DNA from: Bacteroidota bacterium | Lineage (GTDB): Bacteria; Bacteroidota; Ignavibacteria; Palsa-1295 | NCBI GenBank assembly: GCA_030706745.1 | Contig: JAUZNX010000016.1 | Location: 1-64,000 of the forward strand | Length of the DNA: 64,000 bases | Direction of reading: 5' to 3' | The notes under the pieces: model-generated | The model's database searches: none | What the model saw: only the letters and a program-made list of their open reading frames with translations | Told to the model about the DNA's origin: nothing | Shown: piece after piece, positions 26,805-34,894 of the stretch | Position numbering within the stretch: position 1 is the first letter of the stretch | How the letters are laid out: each line of letters begins with the position of its first letter | Made by a program: the position numbers and the translations under genes

Positions 26805-26832
26805 TTGCATGAATATCATAATTCTATATAGT
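26805..26832 (+). promoter_or_regulatory. promoter candidate, copy 2 of the repeat
   Basis: TTGCAT - 16 bases - TATAGT. Spacing between the boxes is conserved relative to copy 1 while the spacer has diverged, which is what selection on promoter elements would leave. It is 325 bases upstream of the T9SS cargo gene. Confidence 0.4.
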
Positions 26833-26898
26833 CACTTCACTTTTGTGGATAAGTTTATTGCTTTTGAATGCGAAATATAATTCATCCCGAAAAGAAAA

Positions 26899-26926
26899 AA
26901 CCCGCCCCAATTTCTTGGAGCGGGTT
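26899..26926 (-). terminator. minus-strand intrinsic terminator with no gene before it
   Basis: Read on the minus strand: AACCCGCTCCAA, loop GAAA, TTGGGGCGGGTT (one mismatch), then TTTTCTTTTC. It is a good terminator for minus transcription, but the only sequence upstream on that strand is the gap to the plus-strand gene at 27157. An unannotated small RNA of up to about 230 bases is possible. Confidence 0.6.
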
Positions 26927-27156
26927 CTTAGGACCAGTTGGAGAATGTATTCTCCTTACCCCGAATATGATACTCCTTCGACGCGGTTGTACGCGGATGG
27001 TTTAATGATGGCGGAGGATTTGGATTCTATCGCTCCAACTCAGCCGCGCCCGCGCGACACGCGGCTCGCAGCGTGAATCGAGTGGCATGAGCTGTTAGGG
27101 GACTGATCGGCCATCAAGCTGGTTATGTCGATGTTCTCTGTCAACAGGAGATAAAC

Positions 27157-28557
27157 ATGGCATTTTCAAAAGCCTTTGTTTTGGTCATCGTCACTATTTC
27201 CCTTTCGGCTGCAACACTAACGGCGCAGCCGAAGGGAACGTGGACGAAGACGAAGGTGAGCTCCTATGGGCCTATGGATATCGCGTTTGGCGATTCACTC
27301 TATGGCTTCGTTCTAACGGCTGGCTTCGACCAAAATGTCCACTTGACGACTGACGGAGGCCGAACCTTTTTCTCAACGGCTCGCGGCGGTCAAGGGGGTT
27401 CGTATTTGTTCAATCAAGCCTTCAGTGTCCGCGACACGCTCGAAACTCATTTTTTCACCATGGGTGAGAGTGAGATCGATCATATCTCATTTCCCTGGCA
27501 CCCCAGTTGGTACATCATCCATCCAGAGGACACTAATAACACTCCTCTCCATTTTCCGACCAGCAATTGTCTTGGGTGGCCTACGCCAGATACTGGGTTT
27601 ATTACATCAGGGTCGCAACTCTGGCTAACGGGCGATGGCGGAGCGCACTTTTTGCCGGTTGGCGAACCGCTAAATACGCTTGATGGCTCCTCGGGCGCTA
27701 TCGCTGTCACAACGCGAGAGTTCTTTGCGATTCCGTACCTAACATGGTTCGATAGTCTTGTCGCGCACAGCACCGATCAGGGAGGACACTGGACATATAC
27801 CCGGCCTATCGATTCGACTTCGTGGCCAAGACAATGGGCCAATTTTTCTCCCGTTGTCAAAGGCTACGAGCCTGGCCACTTCTTCTTGACAGGCGGACGA
27901 ATCGACACTATGAATAAGCAGGCCGGACGCATTGACGATTACCTGGAATCAACAGATGATGGGGCTACGTGGAAGATTGTTAGTGATGTCTCCCATGGCC
28001 GCGTATGGCGGATGGCCAACCCAGGGAAGGACATTCTTTGGCTGGCGGTTGGGCGTGTGCCTCAACTCAACAGGGATCTCGTGAGCAGTGCCGACGGTGG
28101 TATTCCTAAATACAACGGAATCCTGTCCAACATTGTCGATTCTATGTTCTATACCTCGGATAATGGTGCGACTTGGTACCGCGATGGCACTACTTTCGCG
28201 GGCGATACGATTTGCGCAATGCGGTGGGTGAGTCCGACGAACGGATTTGTTTTGACATGTCGCGATGGAGCAACATGGCTGTATCACTACTCGGAAGGTC
28301 CAGCCGCAGTGGAGCAACATCCTCTTCACAGCAAGTCACCAATACCACAGTTCTATCCAAATCCTGCGTCAACGAAATTGACTGTCGATCCGGCCGGTCA
28401 AATCGGTCTTGCACGCATAGTCGATCCCCTCGGCTGCACTTTGAGAATCGAAGCAATACCTCAGAATGGACTCCTCCACTTTAATCTTGCAGCGTTGCCA
28501 CCCGGCCCGTATTTCCTTTTGATAGGAAACCTTCCGTTGAAATTCGTCAAGGGATAG
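27157..28557 (+). CDS. secreted BNR/sortilin-type propeller protein with T9SS sorting domain
   Basis: 466 residues; AGGAG lies 7 bases before the ATG. Signal peptide 1-24 (LSAATLTAQ). The body has BNR/photosystem-stability-type repeats with the Ser/Thr-x-Asp-x-Gly-x-Thr-Trp phrase: TTDGGRTFF, STDQGGHWTY, STDDGATWKI, TSDNGATWYR. The C-terminus (FYPNPASTKLTVDPAG... to FVKG, about 390-466) is a T9SS type A sorting domain. It is an extracellular protein whose ligand or substrate is unknown. The upstream region has the duplicated promoter-like blocks. Confidence 0.82.
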   Translation: MAFSKAFVLVIVTISLSAATLTAQPKGTWTKTKVSSYGPMDIAFGDSLYGFVLTAGFDQNVHLTTDGGRTFFSTARGGQGGSYLFNQAFSVRDTLETHFFTMGESEIDHISFPWHPSWYIIHPEDTNNTPLHFPTSNCLGWPTPDTGFITSGSQLWLTGDGGAHFLPVGEPLNTLDGSSGAIAVTTREFFAIPYLTWFDSLVAHSTDQGGHWTYTRPIDSTSWPRQWANFSPVVKGYEPGHFFLTGGRIDTMNKQAGRIDDYLESTDDGATWKIVSDVSHGRVWRMANPGKDILWLAVGRVPQLNRDLVSSADGGIPKYNGILSNIVDSMFYTSDNGATWYRDGTTFAGDTICAMRWVSPTNGFVLTCRDGATWLYHYSEGPAAVEQHPLHSKSPIPQFYPNPASTKLTVDPAGQIGLARIVDPLGCTLRIEAIPQNGLLHFNLAALPPGPYFLLIGNLPLKFVKG

Positions 28558-28584
28558 ACCGATTAGAACGCGCAGTGAAAGTGT

Positions 28585-28624
28585 TTATGCCGTCGCAGCC
28601 ACCAGCACCGGCTTGGCCTCCCGC
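28585..28624 (-). pseudogene. 40-bp copy of the 3' end of the BatA/VWA gene
   Basis: 39 of 40 bases equal 30544-30583, the last codons and stop of the BatA-like gene. Read on the minus strand it still encodes EAKPVLVAATA plus stop (the original has AARA). Nothing else of that gene is present. It marks a duplication, rearrangement or gene-conversion scar about 2 kb from its source, with the T9SS cargo gene between the two copies. Confidence 0.75.
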
Positions 28625-28701
28625 ACCGATTGAAGTCCATGGGGTGCGGAAGGTTTAATGACATCACCGAGCCGATTCGACCGAGATCGAATCCTTACCG
28701 G

Positions 28702-30423
28702 CTAATTCTCGACTACTAATCGCGCCATACGGGTACACGGCTCCTGTTCGAGAACAAGATAATATTCACCGGAGGCAAGCCGTGGCAGGTCAAGGCTGAA
28801 GCTCTCGAGGCTCCCCGTTGTGGCGCGTGTTTCGTGAAAGACCTCGCGGCCAAGCGCGTCATAGAGATGCAGCTTTACCGATCCCGAGCATGCCGATTCC
28901 CATGTCACCACACTGTGTAGCGAGCATGGATTCGGCGCAAGACCAATCGAATCGCCACTCATGATGGCCGGAGCAACCGAAGCCCATCGAGGGTTGAGCT
29001 TCACCGGAATTTTTCGCGTGCCGTGAATGATGCCCAGCGAGCCCGTGTCAGGTGCCCAAGTTGGTCCGGGGAGAGCACCCGTAGCAAACAGGTCGCCCAT
29101 GTTGTCGCCATCCGCTGTTATGCTATCAAAGGAATTCCCCCAGTTGACGATCATGTCTGGCCTTGAATCGGCGGCCTGCCCCATCACATAAAATAAGTTG
29201 CCACCTTGGTTGAAATCAAGCAAGGAGCTATAGACCACGTTGTTTCCTGTACCGGTCAAATCGCCCATGTCATCCATTGTGCCAAAGAAGTCCATATTGG
29301 ATTGTGGGCTTCTAACACAAAAGTCGGTGTCCTTCGCAAAGAGTCTGTGCGAACCGAAATTCGGGCCGCCCTTCCAGATGTTTGCACTGTACTGGGCATA
29401 GGACTGGTTGTCATCACTCCGTATGAACGCCCCGCAAAAATCAACCGAGCTATCGCCTGGCGCCTTCGGGAGTATATGGTCCGCAGTCAAATACCAGGCA
29501 TCGGCATCGTTCCGGATAAACATCTCCGGGTTTTGCCAAGGTGCGAACAAAGTGTCATACAAGATCGCCTGAGCGAATCGTGAGAGATTAAATGGCGTAT
29601 CGTTACGGTAATAGAGTAACACACCCTTCGCCGTCAAACCAGTATTAACGAATGCGAGGTAGTCCTTTCGGCCGGTTCCCCGAAAATCTGCGCACACGGC
29701 CCCTCGACTGGCAGTTGACTTCATGTCATCGGAATAATAGGCAAGATCATCGTTCCAAATTGTGTCTCTGCCCATATGCGTAGTTGGTTTCGCCTTATAG
29801 AGCAAACAGAAATTGCTATCAGGGTGGACGCCTCTCGGCCACCATGTATAGGTAGAGACGCCTATAAAGTCATCTAGTGAATCACTCGTGAGATGTGCAA
29901 TGTATGGAGTAGCGAGGTCCAAAGTACTACCGCCAAACGCTGTGTCTTTCTCTATGGTGGTATCATGGTTCCAGTACCTCAAATTCATTACAAGTAAGCC
30001 GGTTCGATTGCTGTCGTATGATCCGTTCGAATCTGCCCAATAGATGTAGTTGAGTCCTCCGTTGAGGACCAGCATATCATAGATTTTGGTCGAGTGAAAG
30101 TGTCCGAAAAGGGGAGAAGAGATAGAAGGCAGGTTGAGCTTTGTCCCCCGGTTCCGCAGGTCGAAACCTGGACCGCTTCGTACCATATAGATAGCGTTCG
30201 GATTGTCCGGATAGCCCCTGACTAGTAATCGATTATAACCATCGGGTCCGGGCACGGATCCGATAACTCCAATCCCCACTTGGTTTGTTTGAGCCTTTTG
30301 AAGAATGATCGTGTCGAACTCCCCCGGCGTGCCGGGCTGCGGCCGGTATTGGGCGCTGGCTTTCCCTCCTACAAAAAGGAGCGCCATCAAGAACAGCAAC
30401 AGCTTCATCATTTGATGACTCAT
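28702..30423 (-). CDS. secreted FG-GAP/VCBS-like protein with T9SS sorting domain
   Basis: 573 residues. Signal peptide MKLLLFLMALLFVGGKASAQ follows MSHQM; ATGs at 30423, 30411 and 30408 are all possible starts. The body (about 50-480) is beta-propeller-like, with VCBS/FG-GAP-type phrases such as ADFRGTGRKDYLAFVN, MGDLTGTGNNVVYSS and NMGDLFATG. The last 75 residues (IGLAPNPCSLHSVVTW ... MARLVVEN) form a T9SS type A sorting domain. Function beyond export is not recognisable. It is flanked by the two copies of the batA tail sequence. Confidence 0.78.
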   Translation of the reverse strand: MSHQMMKLLLFLMALLFVGGKASAQYRPQPGTPGEFDTIILQKAQTNQVGIGVIGSVPGPDGYNRLLVRGYPDNPNAIYMVRSGPGFDLRNRGTKLNLPSISSPLFGHFHSTKIYDMLVLNGGLNYIYWADSNGSYDSNRTGLLVMNLRYWNHDTTIEKDTAFGGSTLDLATPYIAHLTSDSLDDFIGVSTYTWWPRGVHPDSNFCLLYKAKPTTHMGRDTIWNDDLAYYSDDMKSTASRGAVCADFRGTGRKDYLAFVNTGLTAKGVLLYYRNDTPFNLSRFAQAILYDTLFAPWQNPEMFIRNDADAWYLTADHILPKAPGDSSVDFCGAFIRSDDNQSYAQYSANIWKGGPNFGSHRLFAKDTDFCVRSPQSNMDFFGTMDDMGDLTGTGNNVVYSSLLDFNQGGNLFYVMGQAADSRPDMIVNWGNSFDSITADGDNMGDLFATGALPGPTWAPDTGSLGIIHGTRKIPVKLNPRWASVAPAIMSGDSIGLAPNPCSLHSVVTWESACSGSVKLHLYDALGREVFHETRATTGSLESFSLDLPRLASGEYYLVLEQEPCTRMARLVVEN

Positions 30424-30505
30424 GAAACCCAAATTAGTAACAACATCTGGCTGCAAATGTACGGGGAAAGATTTATGACCTGTTCGAAAGAGGACCACCC
30501 CCCAG

Positions 30506-30540
30506 CCCCCTCCTTCTCCGCTTCGCTTCGTAGGAGGGGG
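30506..30540. repeat. GC-rich inverted repeat after the BatA gene
   Basis: CCCCCTCCT / AGGAGGGGG with a 17-base loop, just downstream of the BatA-like stop. It could end that minus-strand transcript, but no T run follows, so it may instead be a mobile palindromic repeat. Confidence 0.5.
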
Positions 30541-30543
30541 AGC

Positions 30544-32823
30544 TTATGCCCTCGCAGCCACCAGCACCGGCTTGGCCTCCCGCGCGATAATCAGTTCGAT
30601 GATCGCGAGAATCAGTGCTGCCATGAGAAGCGATTGCCAGAGTTCTACACCGTAGCGGGACTGATCGACGATCTTGGCGAGGTCTTTGGCACCGGGCGCA
30701 AGCTGCGTGATGCGCGGTCCAGCGCCCACGCTGCCGGTCATGCGTGCTGCGAGATAAGCCTGCATGTCTTTGTCGGACGTTGCGCGCAAATCCGATTCGT
30801 CGCTCGTGATGTTAACCGCGAACGCGCCAATGGGCTCGCGCGCTTCGGCATCGCGATAGACTGTGTAATTTCCAGCGACGACTGCGTGCTCCACATGGAT
30901 TCGCGAGCGGCCCTCGGCGCTCGTCACGACTGGCGCTCGCTCGCTCGTGCCGTCCGGCGCTTTGATCAGCACGGTCGAAGCCACGACGCCTTGCCCGCCG
31001 CTGGCACTCCCTACTCCTGCAAGTGGCGAGAGATCGACATCGAACGGCTCGGTCGTCACAAATCGCTCGGCGACGTTTTCGTCAGCGCGGGAGTGGACCG
31101 CGCTGGCATACGCCGCCGCGCGGCGAATGAGCGGCAGGAAAATACTCTTGCGCGGCAGATCGCTGAACTGCATCGTCGGCGGCGCGGCAAAGAGCAGCAC
31201 GTCGCCTTTGCCGGTCGGGATCTCACTGAGGAACGGCGCGCCATTCGAAAGCTTGATGAGCGCGAGACCGATGTTCGGTTGCACGGCATAGGACTCGAAC
31301 ACCTTCGGCGATTCTATTCCGCGCAATGCGCCGCCCGTTGTGGAAATCGCTTCGAACATCCCGGAAAAAAACGGATGCGCGAAATCGAACTGCGCGAAGC
31401 TCTGGTAATGCGTGGCATCATTCGGAGTGCCGTCCTTACGAAGTATTTGCGGCAAACCGAGTGCGGTCATGTCCTTGCTTGCGGCAGCAATGTCGAGACC
31501 CGGCATAAGGAAAATGCCGGCGCCACGGCCCGAAGCCAAAAACGATTTGAGTGCTGCACGGTCGGCCTCTTCGAGCGTCGTTGGACCGAGCAATACGAAG
31601 ATTGCATCGTAGCGATCGGGAAACGATGCGAGGCTCCGCAACTCCTGCATGCGTCGCACTTCGGTTGTAAACGGCATTCCGGTCTGCGATTGCACGAGCG
31701 TTTGCGATAGTGCAAGCGTGACAAACGTCGCACTCCCCGGGTCCTGCGTGAAGATGCCAATGCGCCGAGATGACGGGACATCGATCACAGCGAATCGCGC
31801 GTTATCGAATGGCAATGCGTCCGGCTCCAATTCGGCTCGCACGGCCACGCGCCCTGACCCGCGCAGCGGTCCCTGAATTTCGACACGTTCGGTCGCATTG
31901 GCCGAAATGGCCGGGATGGTCTTTTGGGCGACCCGATCCCCATTGTAGAACAGGGAGAGAACAGCGTTCGACGCGGCCTCGGTTGTGGTGTTGCGCACCC
32001 ACGCTTCGAAACTGATTGGCCGGCCCGGCTCAAAGACGGTCGTTACCGGCTTCAGCGAATCGAGCGAAAGATTGCGTCCATTCAACCGCTCGCCTTGTCC
32101 GACGGTCATCGTAAAGAACTTGGTCGAAGCATCAAAGAGCTTCATCGCTTTGCTGGTGTCACTTTGGGGGAGGGTGCCTCCAGCCGGTCCACCTTGAGTC
32201 TCTTTTAGGTTGCGGGCCTGCGCATCGCTGAAGAGATACACCTCTTTGTTGACATTATGCGACTGCGCGAGCACCGCACTGGCCATGCGTAGTCCATCCG
32301 GCAATGTTGCTCCGCGATCCGCCATGTGCACGTCGTTGATCTCCGCCAATACCTCTCGCTTGGTATGGACGGGTCGATACTCCTTACCGCGCTCGATCGA
32401 AGCCAGCGGAATGATCGTGGCTTCGTCTCCTTCACCGAGGGCACCGACGAGCGATATGGCAGCTTCCTTCGATTGCTTCAGCAGTTCACCGCGATCGTCC
32501 GAACGTGACATGCTGGCGGAGTTGTCGATCAGGAACACCATGGAGGTGTTCGCATGTGAGGAGCCAAAAAATCCGCCAAGGTATCCGCGCAGCGCCGGGC
32601 GAGCAAACGCCAGCACGACAGCGGTCACGAGCAGGGTCCGAACAATGAGCAGCAATATCTGCCGGACCTTAACGGCTCGCATCGAGGTCTTCTCGAGCTT
32701 TTGCAGAAACCGAAGCGAGCTAAATTCAACTCGGCGGGATTTCCTTCGCGCGAACAAATGGAACAGCACCGGCAACGCCGATGCCGCAAGTCCGATGAGA
32801 AAGAGAGGATTGAGAAAGGTCAC
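30544..32823 (-). CDS. BatA-domain membrane protein with von Willebrand A domain
   Basis: 759 residues. The N-terminal double-membrane BatA module (FLNPLFLIGLAASALPVLFHLF, then VRQILLLIVRTLLVTAVVLAFARPAL) is followed by a VWA domain with an intact metal-site motif DNSASMS (about residue 99) and a long periplasmic or extracytoplasmic region, with a last membrane helix LLMAALILAIIELIIA near the C-terminus. Such proteins belong to the 'aerotolerance'/Bat neighbourhood, but no MoxR ATPase or DUF58 gene is adjacent here, so the role is open. The last 40 bases are duplicated at 28585. Confidence 0.88.
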   Translation of the reverse strand: MTFLNPLFLIGLAASALPVLFHLFARRKSRRVEFSSLRFLQKLEKTSMRAVKVRQILLLIVRTLLVTAVVLAFARPALRGYLGGFFGSSHANTSMVFLIDNSASMSRSDDRGELLKQSKEAAISLVGALGEGDEATIIPLASIERGKEYRPVHTKREVLAEINDVHMADRGATLPDGLRMASAVLAQSHNVNKEVYLFSDAQARNLKETQGGPAGGTLPQSDTSKAMKLFDASTKFFTMTVGQGERLNGRNLSLDSLKPVTTVFEPGRPISFEAWVRNTTTEAASNAVLSLFYNGDRVAQKTIPAISANATERVEIQGPLRGSGRVAVRAELEPDALPFDNARFAVIDVPSSRRIGIFTQDPGSATFVTLALSQTLVQSQTGMPFTTEVRRMQELRSLASFPDRYDAIFVLLGPTTLEEADRAALKSFLASGRGAGIFLMPGLDIAAASKDMTALGLPQILRKDGTPNDATHYQSFAQFDFAHPFFSGMFEAISTTGGALRGIESPKVFESYAVQPNIGLALIKLSNGAPFLSEIPTGKGDVLLFAAPPTMQFSDLPRKSIFLPLIRRAAAYASAVHSRADENVAERFVTTEPFDVDLSPLAGVGSASGGQGVVASTVLIKAPDGTSERAPVVTSAEGRSRIHVEHAVVAGNYTVYRDAEAREPIGAFAVNITSDESDLRATSDKDMQAYLAARMTGSVGAGPRITQLAPGAKDLAKIVDQSRYGVELWQSLLMAALILAIIELIIAREAKPVLVAARA

Positions 32824-32831
32824 CCGCAGGA

Positions 32832-32902
32832 AGTTGATCGTGGATAGCGGATAGTGAATCGCGTATCTCGCGCGCTCCTCTATCCGCTATCCACTATCAA
32901 CT
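32832..32902. repeat. word-repeat hairpin (GGATAG-type) upstream of the BatA gene
   Basis: Arms 32832-32854 and 32880-32902 pair at 22 of 23 positions. Each arm contains GGATAGC-GGATAG in tandem. Loop of 25 bases, itself with GCGCG complementarity. It fills the gap between the lipoprotein stop and the BatA start and is the cleanest of the five such elements. Confidence 0.8.
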
Positions 32903-32912
32903 CTCCAATGGA

Positions 32913-33599
32913 TTAATTCGTTTTGCTTTGGAATTTCAGGTCCATCATTTCATTCCCGGGGCGCTCGATATGGGAGTAGATGGTCCCGATGCCGCGAGCA
33001 AACCAGGTCGTGCCGGTCGTACCGGCAGCGCCCTTGTAATCCACGACGACCACATCATCGTACGACTTGCCATTGACAGTCGCCGATACACCGTACTTGG
33101 CAACAGTTGCGGTGACGGACTCTCCTTGTGAGGTGAAGGTCCATGTCGCGCCAGAGGAGAGCGGCGCTTTGAGTTCGACCCACGAATCGGTATACTGGCC
33201 GTACATCTCAATGCCGAGACCAACCGCTTCGGTATCGGAAAGCGCATAGAACCATGGACGTGGCTGGCCAGCGGTGGCATAGGACCACAGGCAAGTCCAG
33301 ACCGGCATCGATTGATAAGTGGTGTTCTGGTCCGATCCTTTCATGTCCATGGTTAGCATATCGCTGGCGGGCAGGTATGGATCACGCGAGGCGAAATTGT
33401 AGTGATACACCATATTCGGCGCTTCGAGAAGAATGTAGTAGTTCTTCACGTTCTGCTCCGCCTTCGGCGCCTGCGGGTTCGGGTCGGCAATCTGACTGCA
33501 TCCGGAAAAAGCTCCGAGCATAGTCAGCATTCCGACGATGCCAGTCAGCACTGACATCCGGACTCGGTCACTCTGTAGTAATAATCTCTTGACACTCAT
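32913..33599 (-). CDS. lipoprotein of unknown function
   Basis: 228 residues. GGGAGC ribosome site before the ATG. The signal ends in the lipobox LGAFSGCSQ, with Cys34 as the lipidated residue. The mature part is beta-rich (ATWTFTSQGESVTATVAKYG, GKSYDDVVVVDYKG, FARGIGTIYSHIE), reminiscent of the beta-sandwich repeats of many Bacteroidota surface lipoproteins. No catalytic motif. It may be transcribed with the BatA gene, though a strong hairpin separates them. Confidence 0.75.
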   Translation of the reverse strand: MSVKRLLLQSDRVRMSVLTGIVGMLTMLGAFSGCSQIADPNPQAPKAEQNVKNYYILLEAPNMVYHYNFASRDPYLPASDMLTMDMKGSDQNTTYQSMPVWTCLWSYATAGQPRPWFYALSDTEAVGLGIEMYGQYTDSWVELKAPLSSGATWTFTSQGESVTATVAKYGVSATVNGKSYDDVVVVDYKGAAGTTGTTWFARGIGTIYSHIERPGNEMMDLKFQSKTN

Positions 33600-33651
33600 A
33601 ATATTGCTCCCACGCATAGAGACACTATTTTGTCTCTGCAGTTACACGTCA

Positions 33652-34881
33652 TTAGAACCGGTACGACAGCCCATACTCGATGCGGCTGAGCAGGGTATTG
33701 TGGATATCGGGGCCGTCATAAATGGCGGGCCCGGATTGTGACGAAAGCAACTCTTGCTTTGTCTGCCCATTTTCATGGCGTCGCGTCAGCGACCAGGTTG
33801 CGCCGGCAAGGAAATGCTCCGCGATCGGGATGCGCACTCCGGCGCTCACGTCCATGAAATTCCCTCCAGAGAACAAGCCAGCGCCCACGCTGCCATCGAT
33901 CAGGAACAGACCCCGATCGACCGACAAACGCCGCGTATAATACACTTCATATGTCGTCAACCAGGTCGGCTCCATCGATGCTGCAAACTCATTGAATCCG
34001 GTACTGGCAGTTTGATCAACCGTGAGCGAACCGAACATGCCACGTTCGATTCGGACGCCGGCCAAATCGTGCTCATCCAGCGCATACGCCGCGTGCAGCA
34101 CCCAATCCTGAAGCGGACCGGCCGCAAAGGCATTTGCCGGAGTGATGGACTGCGTTGACGTCTCGATACCGATTTCATACCGCGACATCGCATCCAATGG
34201 CGCGATCGCAAGATCGGCAATGCTATGTGCGATAATGCCCGGCGGCTGTATATGCTCGGCCTGTGTTTCGCGCGGCATTGCCGTATAAGCAATCTCCCGG
34301 TCCTTTATATCCGAACCGCTCGCGGGCATCACATCATAGGACGGGGCGACCACCGGGATACCCACGGATGAGTGCTGGCTCGAACGTACCAGATTCTTTG
34401 AAATATTCTTCACGGCAAGCGTAGCAGCTTCCGGCGTCACGGACGTCGCATTCGCATTCTGAACTGGACTGCCTGTCGCAGTTGCAACGGAAGAAGGATT
34501 CTGATAGGCACTTGTCTGAACGGCCGCCGGGACGACGATGGACTCTCGATCGAACGATTCCGCGAGCCCAATCGAGATGATGCCAAGAATAGCCGCGGCC
34601 ATTGCCCCCCGGCGAATTGACCAGAACCCAGCGGGCGTTTTCCGACGCTCCTCCCGTTGAAGGGCCGCGATTTCGGCGAAAACAGCAGCTTCGACATTCG
34701 GTGAAACGGATACGTTGCGTGCAGCCCGTGTCGCCATGCGGCGCATCGTCTCATGCTGGGTGAAGATCTCGCGAATCTCCGGACTGATGGAGACGCGGTG
34801 CATCAGCTCGGCGCTTTGGCTGTCGTTCAACCGGCCATCGAAATAAGCGATGATCGTGTCTTCGATTTGATAGACTTTCAT
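33652..34881 (-). CDS. membrane anti-sigma-like protein with outer-membrane-barrel-like C-terminus (Dma-like), second copy
   Basis: 409 residues with the same layout as the protein at 2.5 kb. The cytoplasmic N-terminus (1-80) has IIAYFDGRLNDSQSAELMH, matching its counterpart at DGRLN and the following Gln/Glu-Leu-His. One membrane helix at about 92-107 follows a basic stretch; then a roughly 120-residue Ser/Thr/Ala/Pro-rich linker; then a beta-rich domain (about 235-409) with strands such as LHAAYALDEHDLAGVRIE and VGAGLFSGGNFMDVSAG, ending EYGLSYRF with terminal Phe. GAGAAG precedes the ATG. It starts 13 bases after the sigma gene. Signal sensing at the outer membrane is inferred. Confidence 0.6.
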   Translation of the reverse strand: MKVYQIEDTIIAYFDGRLNDSQSAELMHRVSISPEIREIFTQHETMRRMATRAARNVSVSPNVEAAVFAEIAALQREERRKTPAGFWSIRRGAMAAAILGIISIGLAESFDRESIVVPAAVQTSAYQNPSSVATATGSPVQNANATSVTPEAATLAVKNISKNLVRSSQHSSVGIPVVAPSYDVMPASGSDIKDREIAYTAMPRETQAEHIQPPGIIAHSIADLAIAPLDAMSRYEIGIETSTQSITPANAFAAGPLQDWVLHAAYALDEHDLAGVRIERGMFGSLTVDQTASTGFNEFAASMEPTWLTTYEVYYTRRLSVDRGLFLIDGSVGAGLFSGGNFMDVSAGVRIPIAEHFLAGATWSLTRRHENGQTKQELLSSQSGPAIYDGPDIHNTLLSRIEYGLSYRF

Positions 34882-34894
34882 CTTCTCGTCCGTT

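Larger units (their letters stand above)
26459..27156. other. 698-base intergenic region with duplicated promoter-like block
   Basis: No convincing gene. It holds an AT-rich stretch (about 26715-26760, repeats of TTTCATA), two copies of a promoter-like block 129 bases apart, a minus-strand terminator at 26899-26926, and a perfect inverted repeat GGAGAAT-GT-ATTCTCC at 26940-26955. A 77-codon plus-strand frame runs through the terminator stem and is not credible. Confidence 0.6.

Noticed and set aside
26843-27076. 77-codon plus-strand frame
   Set aside because: It reads through a terminator stem and has no ribosome site or protein-like composition.
26927-27156. Possible tmRNA, 6S RNA or SRP RNA before the minus-strand terminator
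   Set aside because: No tRNA-like ends, no tag-peptide frame and no SRP tetraloop could be found; only the terminator itself is solid.
30280-31710. 476-codon plus-strand open frame
   Set aside because: It runs antisense through the start of the T9SS cargo gene and the end of the BatA/VWA gene, crosses a palindromic repeat and reads as Arg/His/Cys-rich nonsense.
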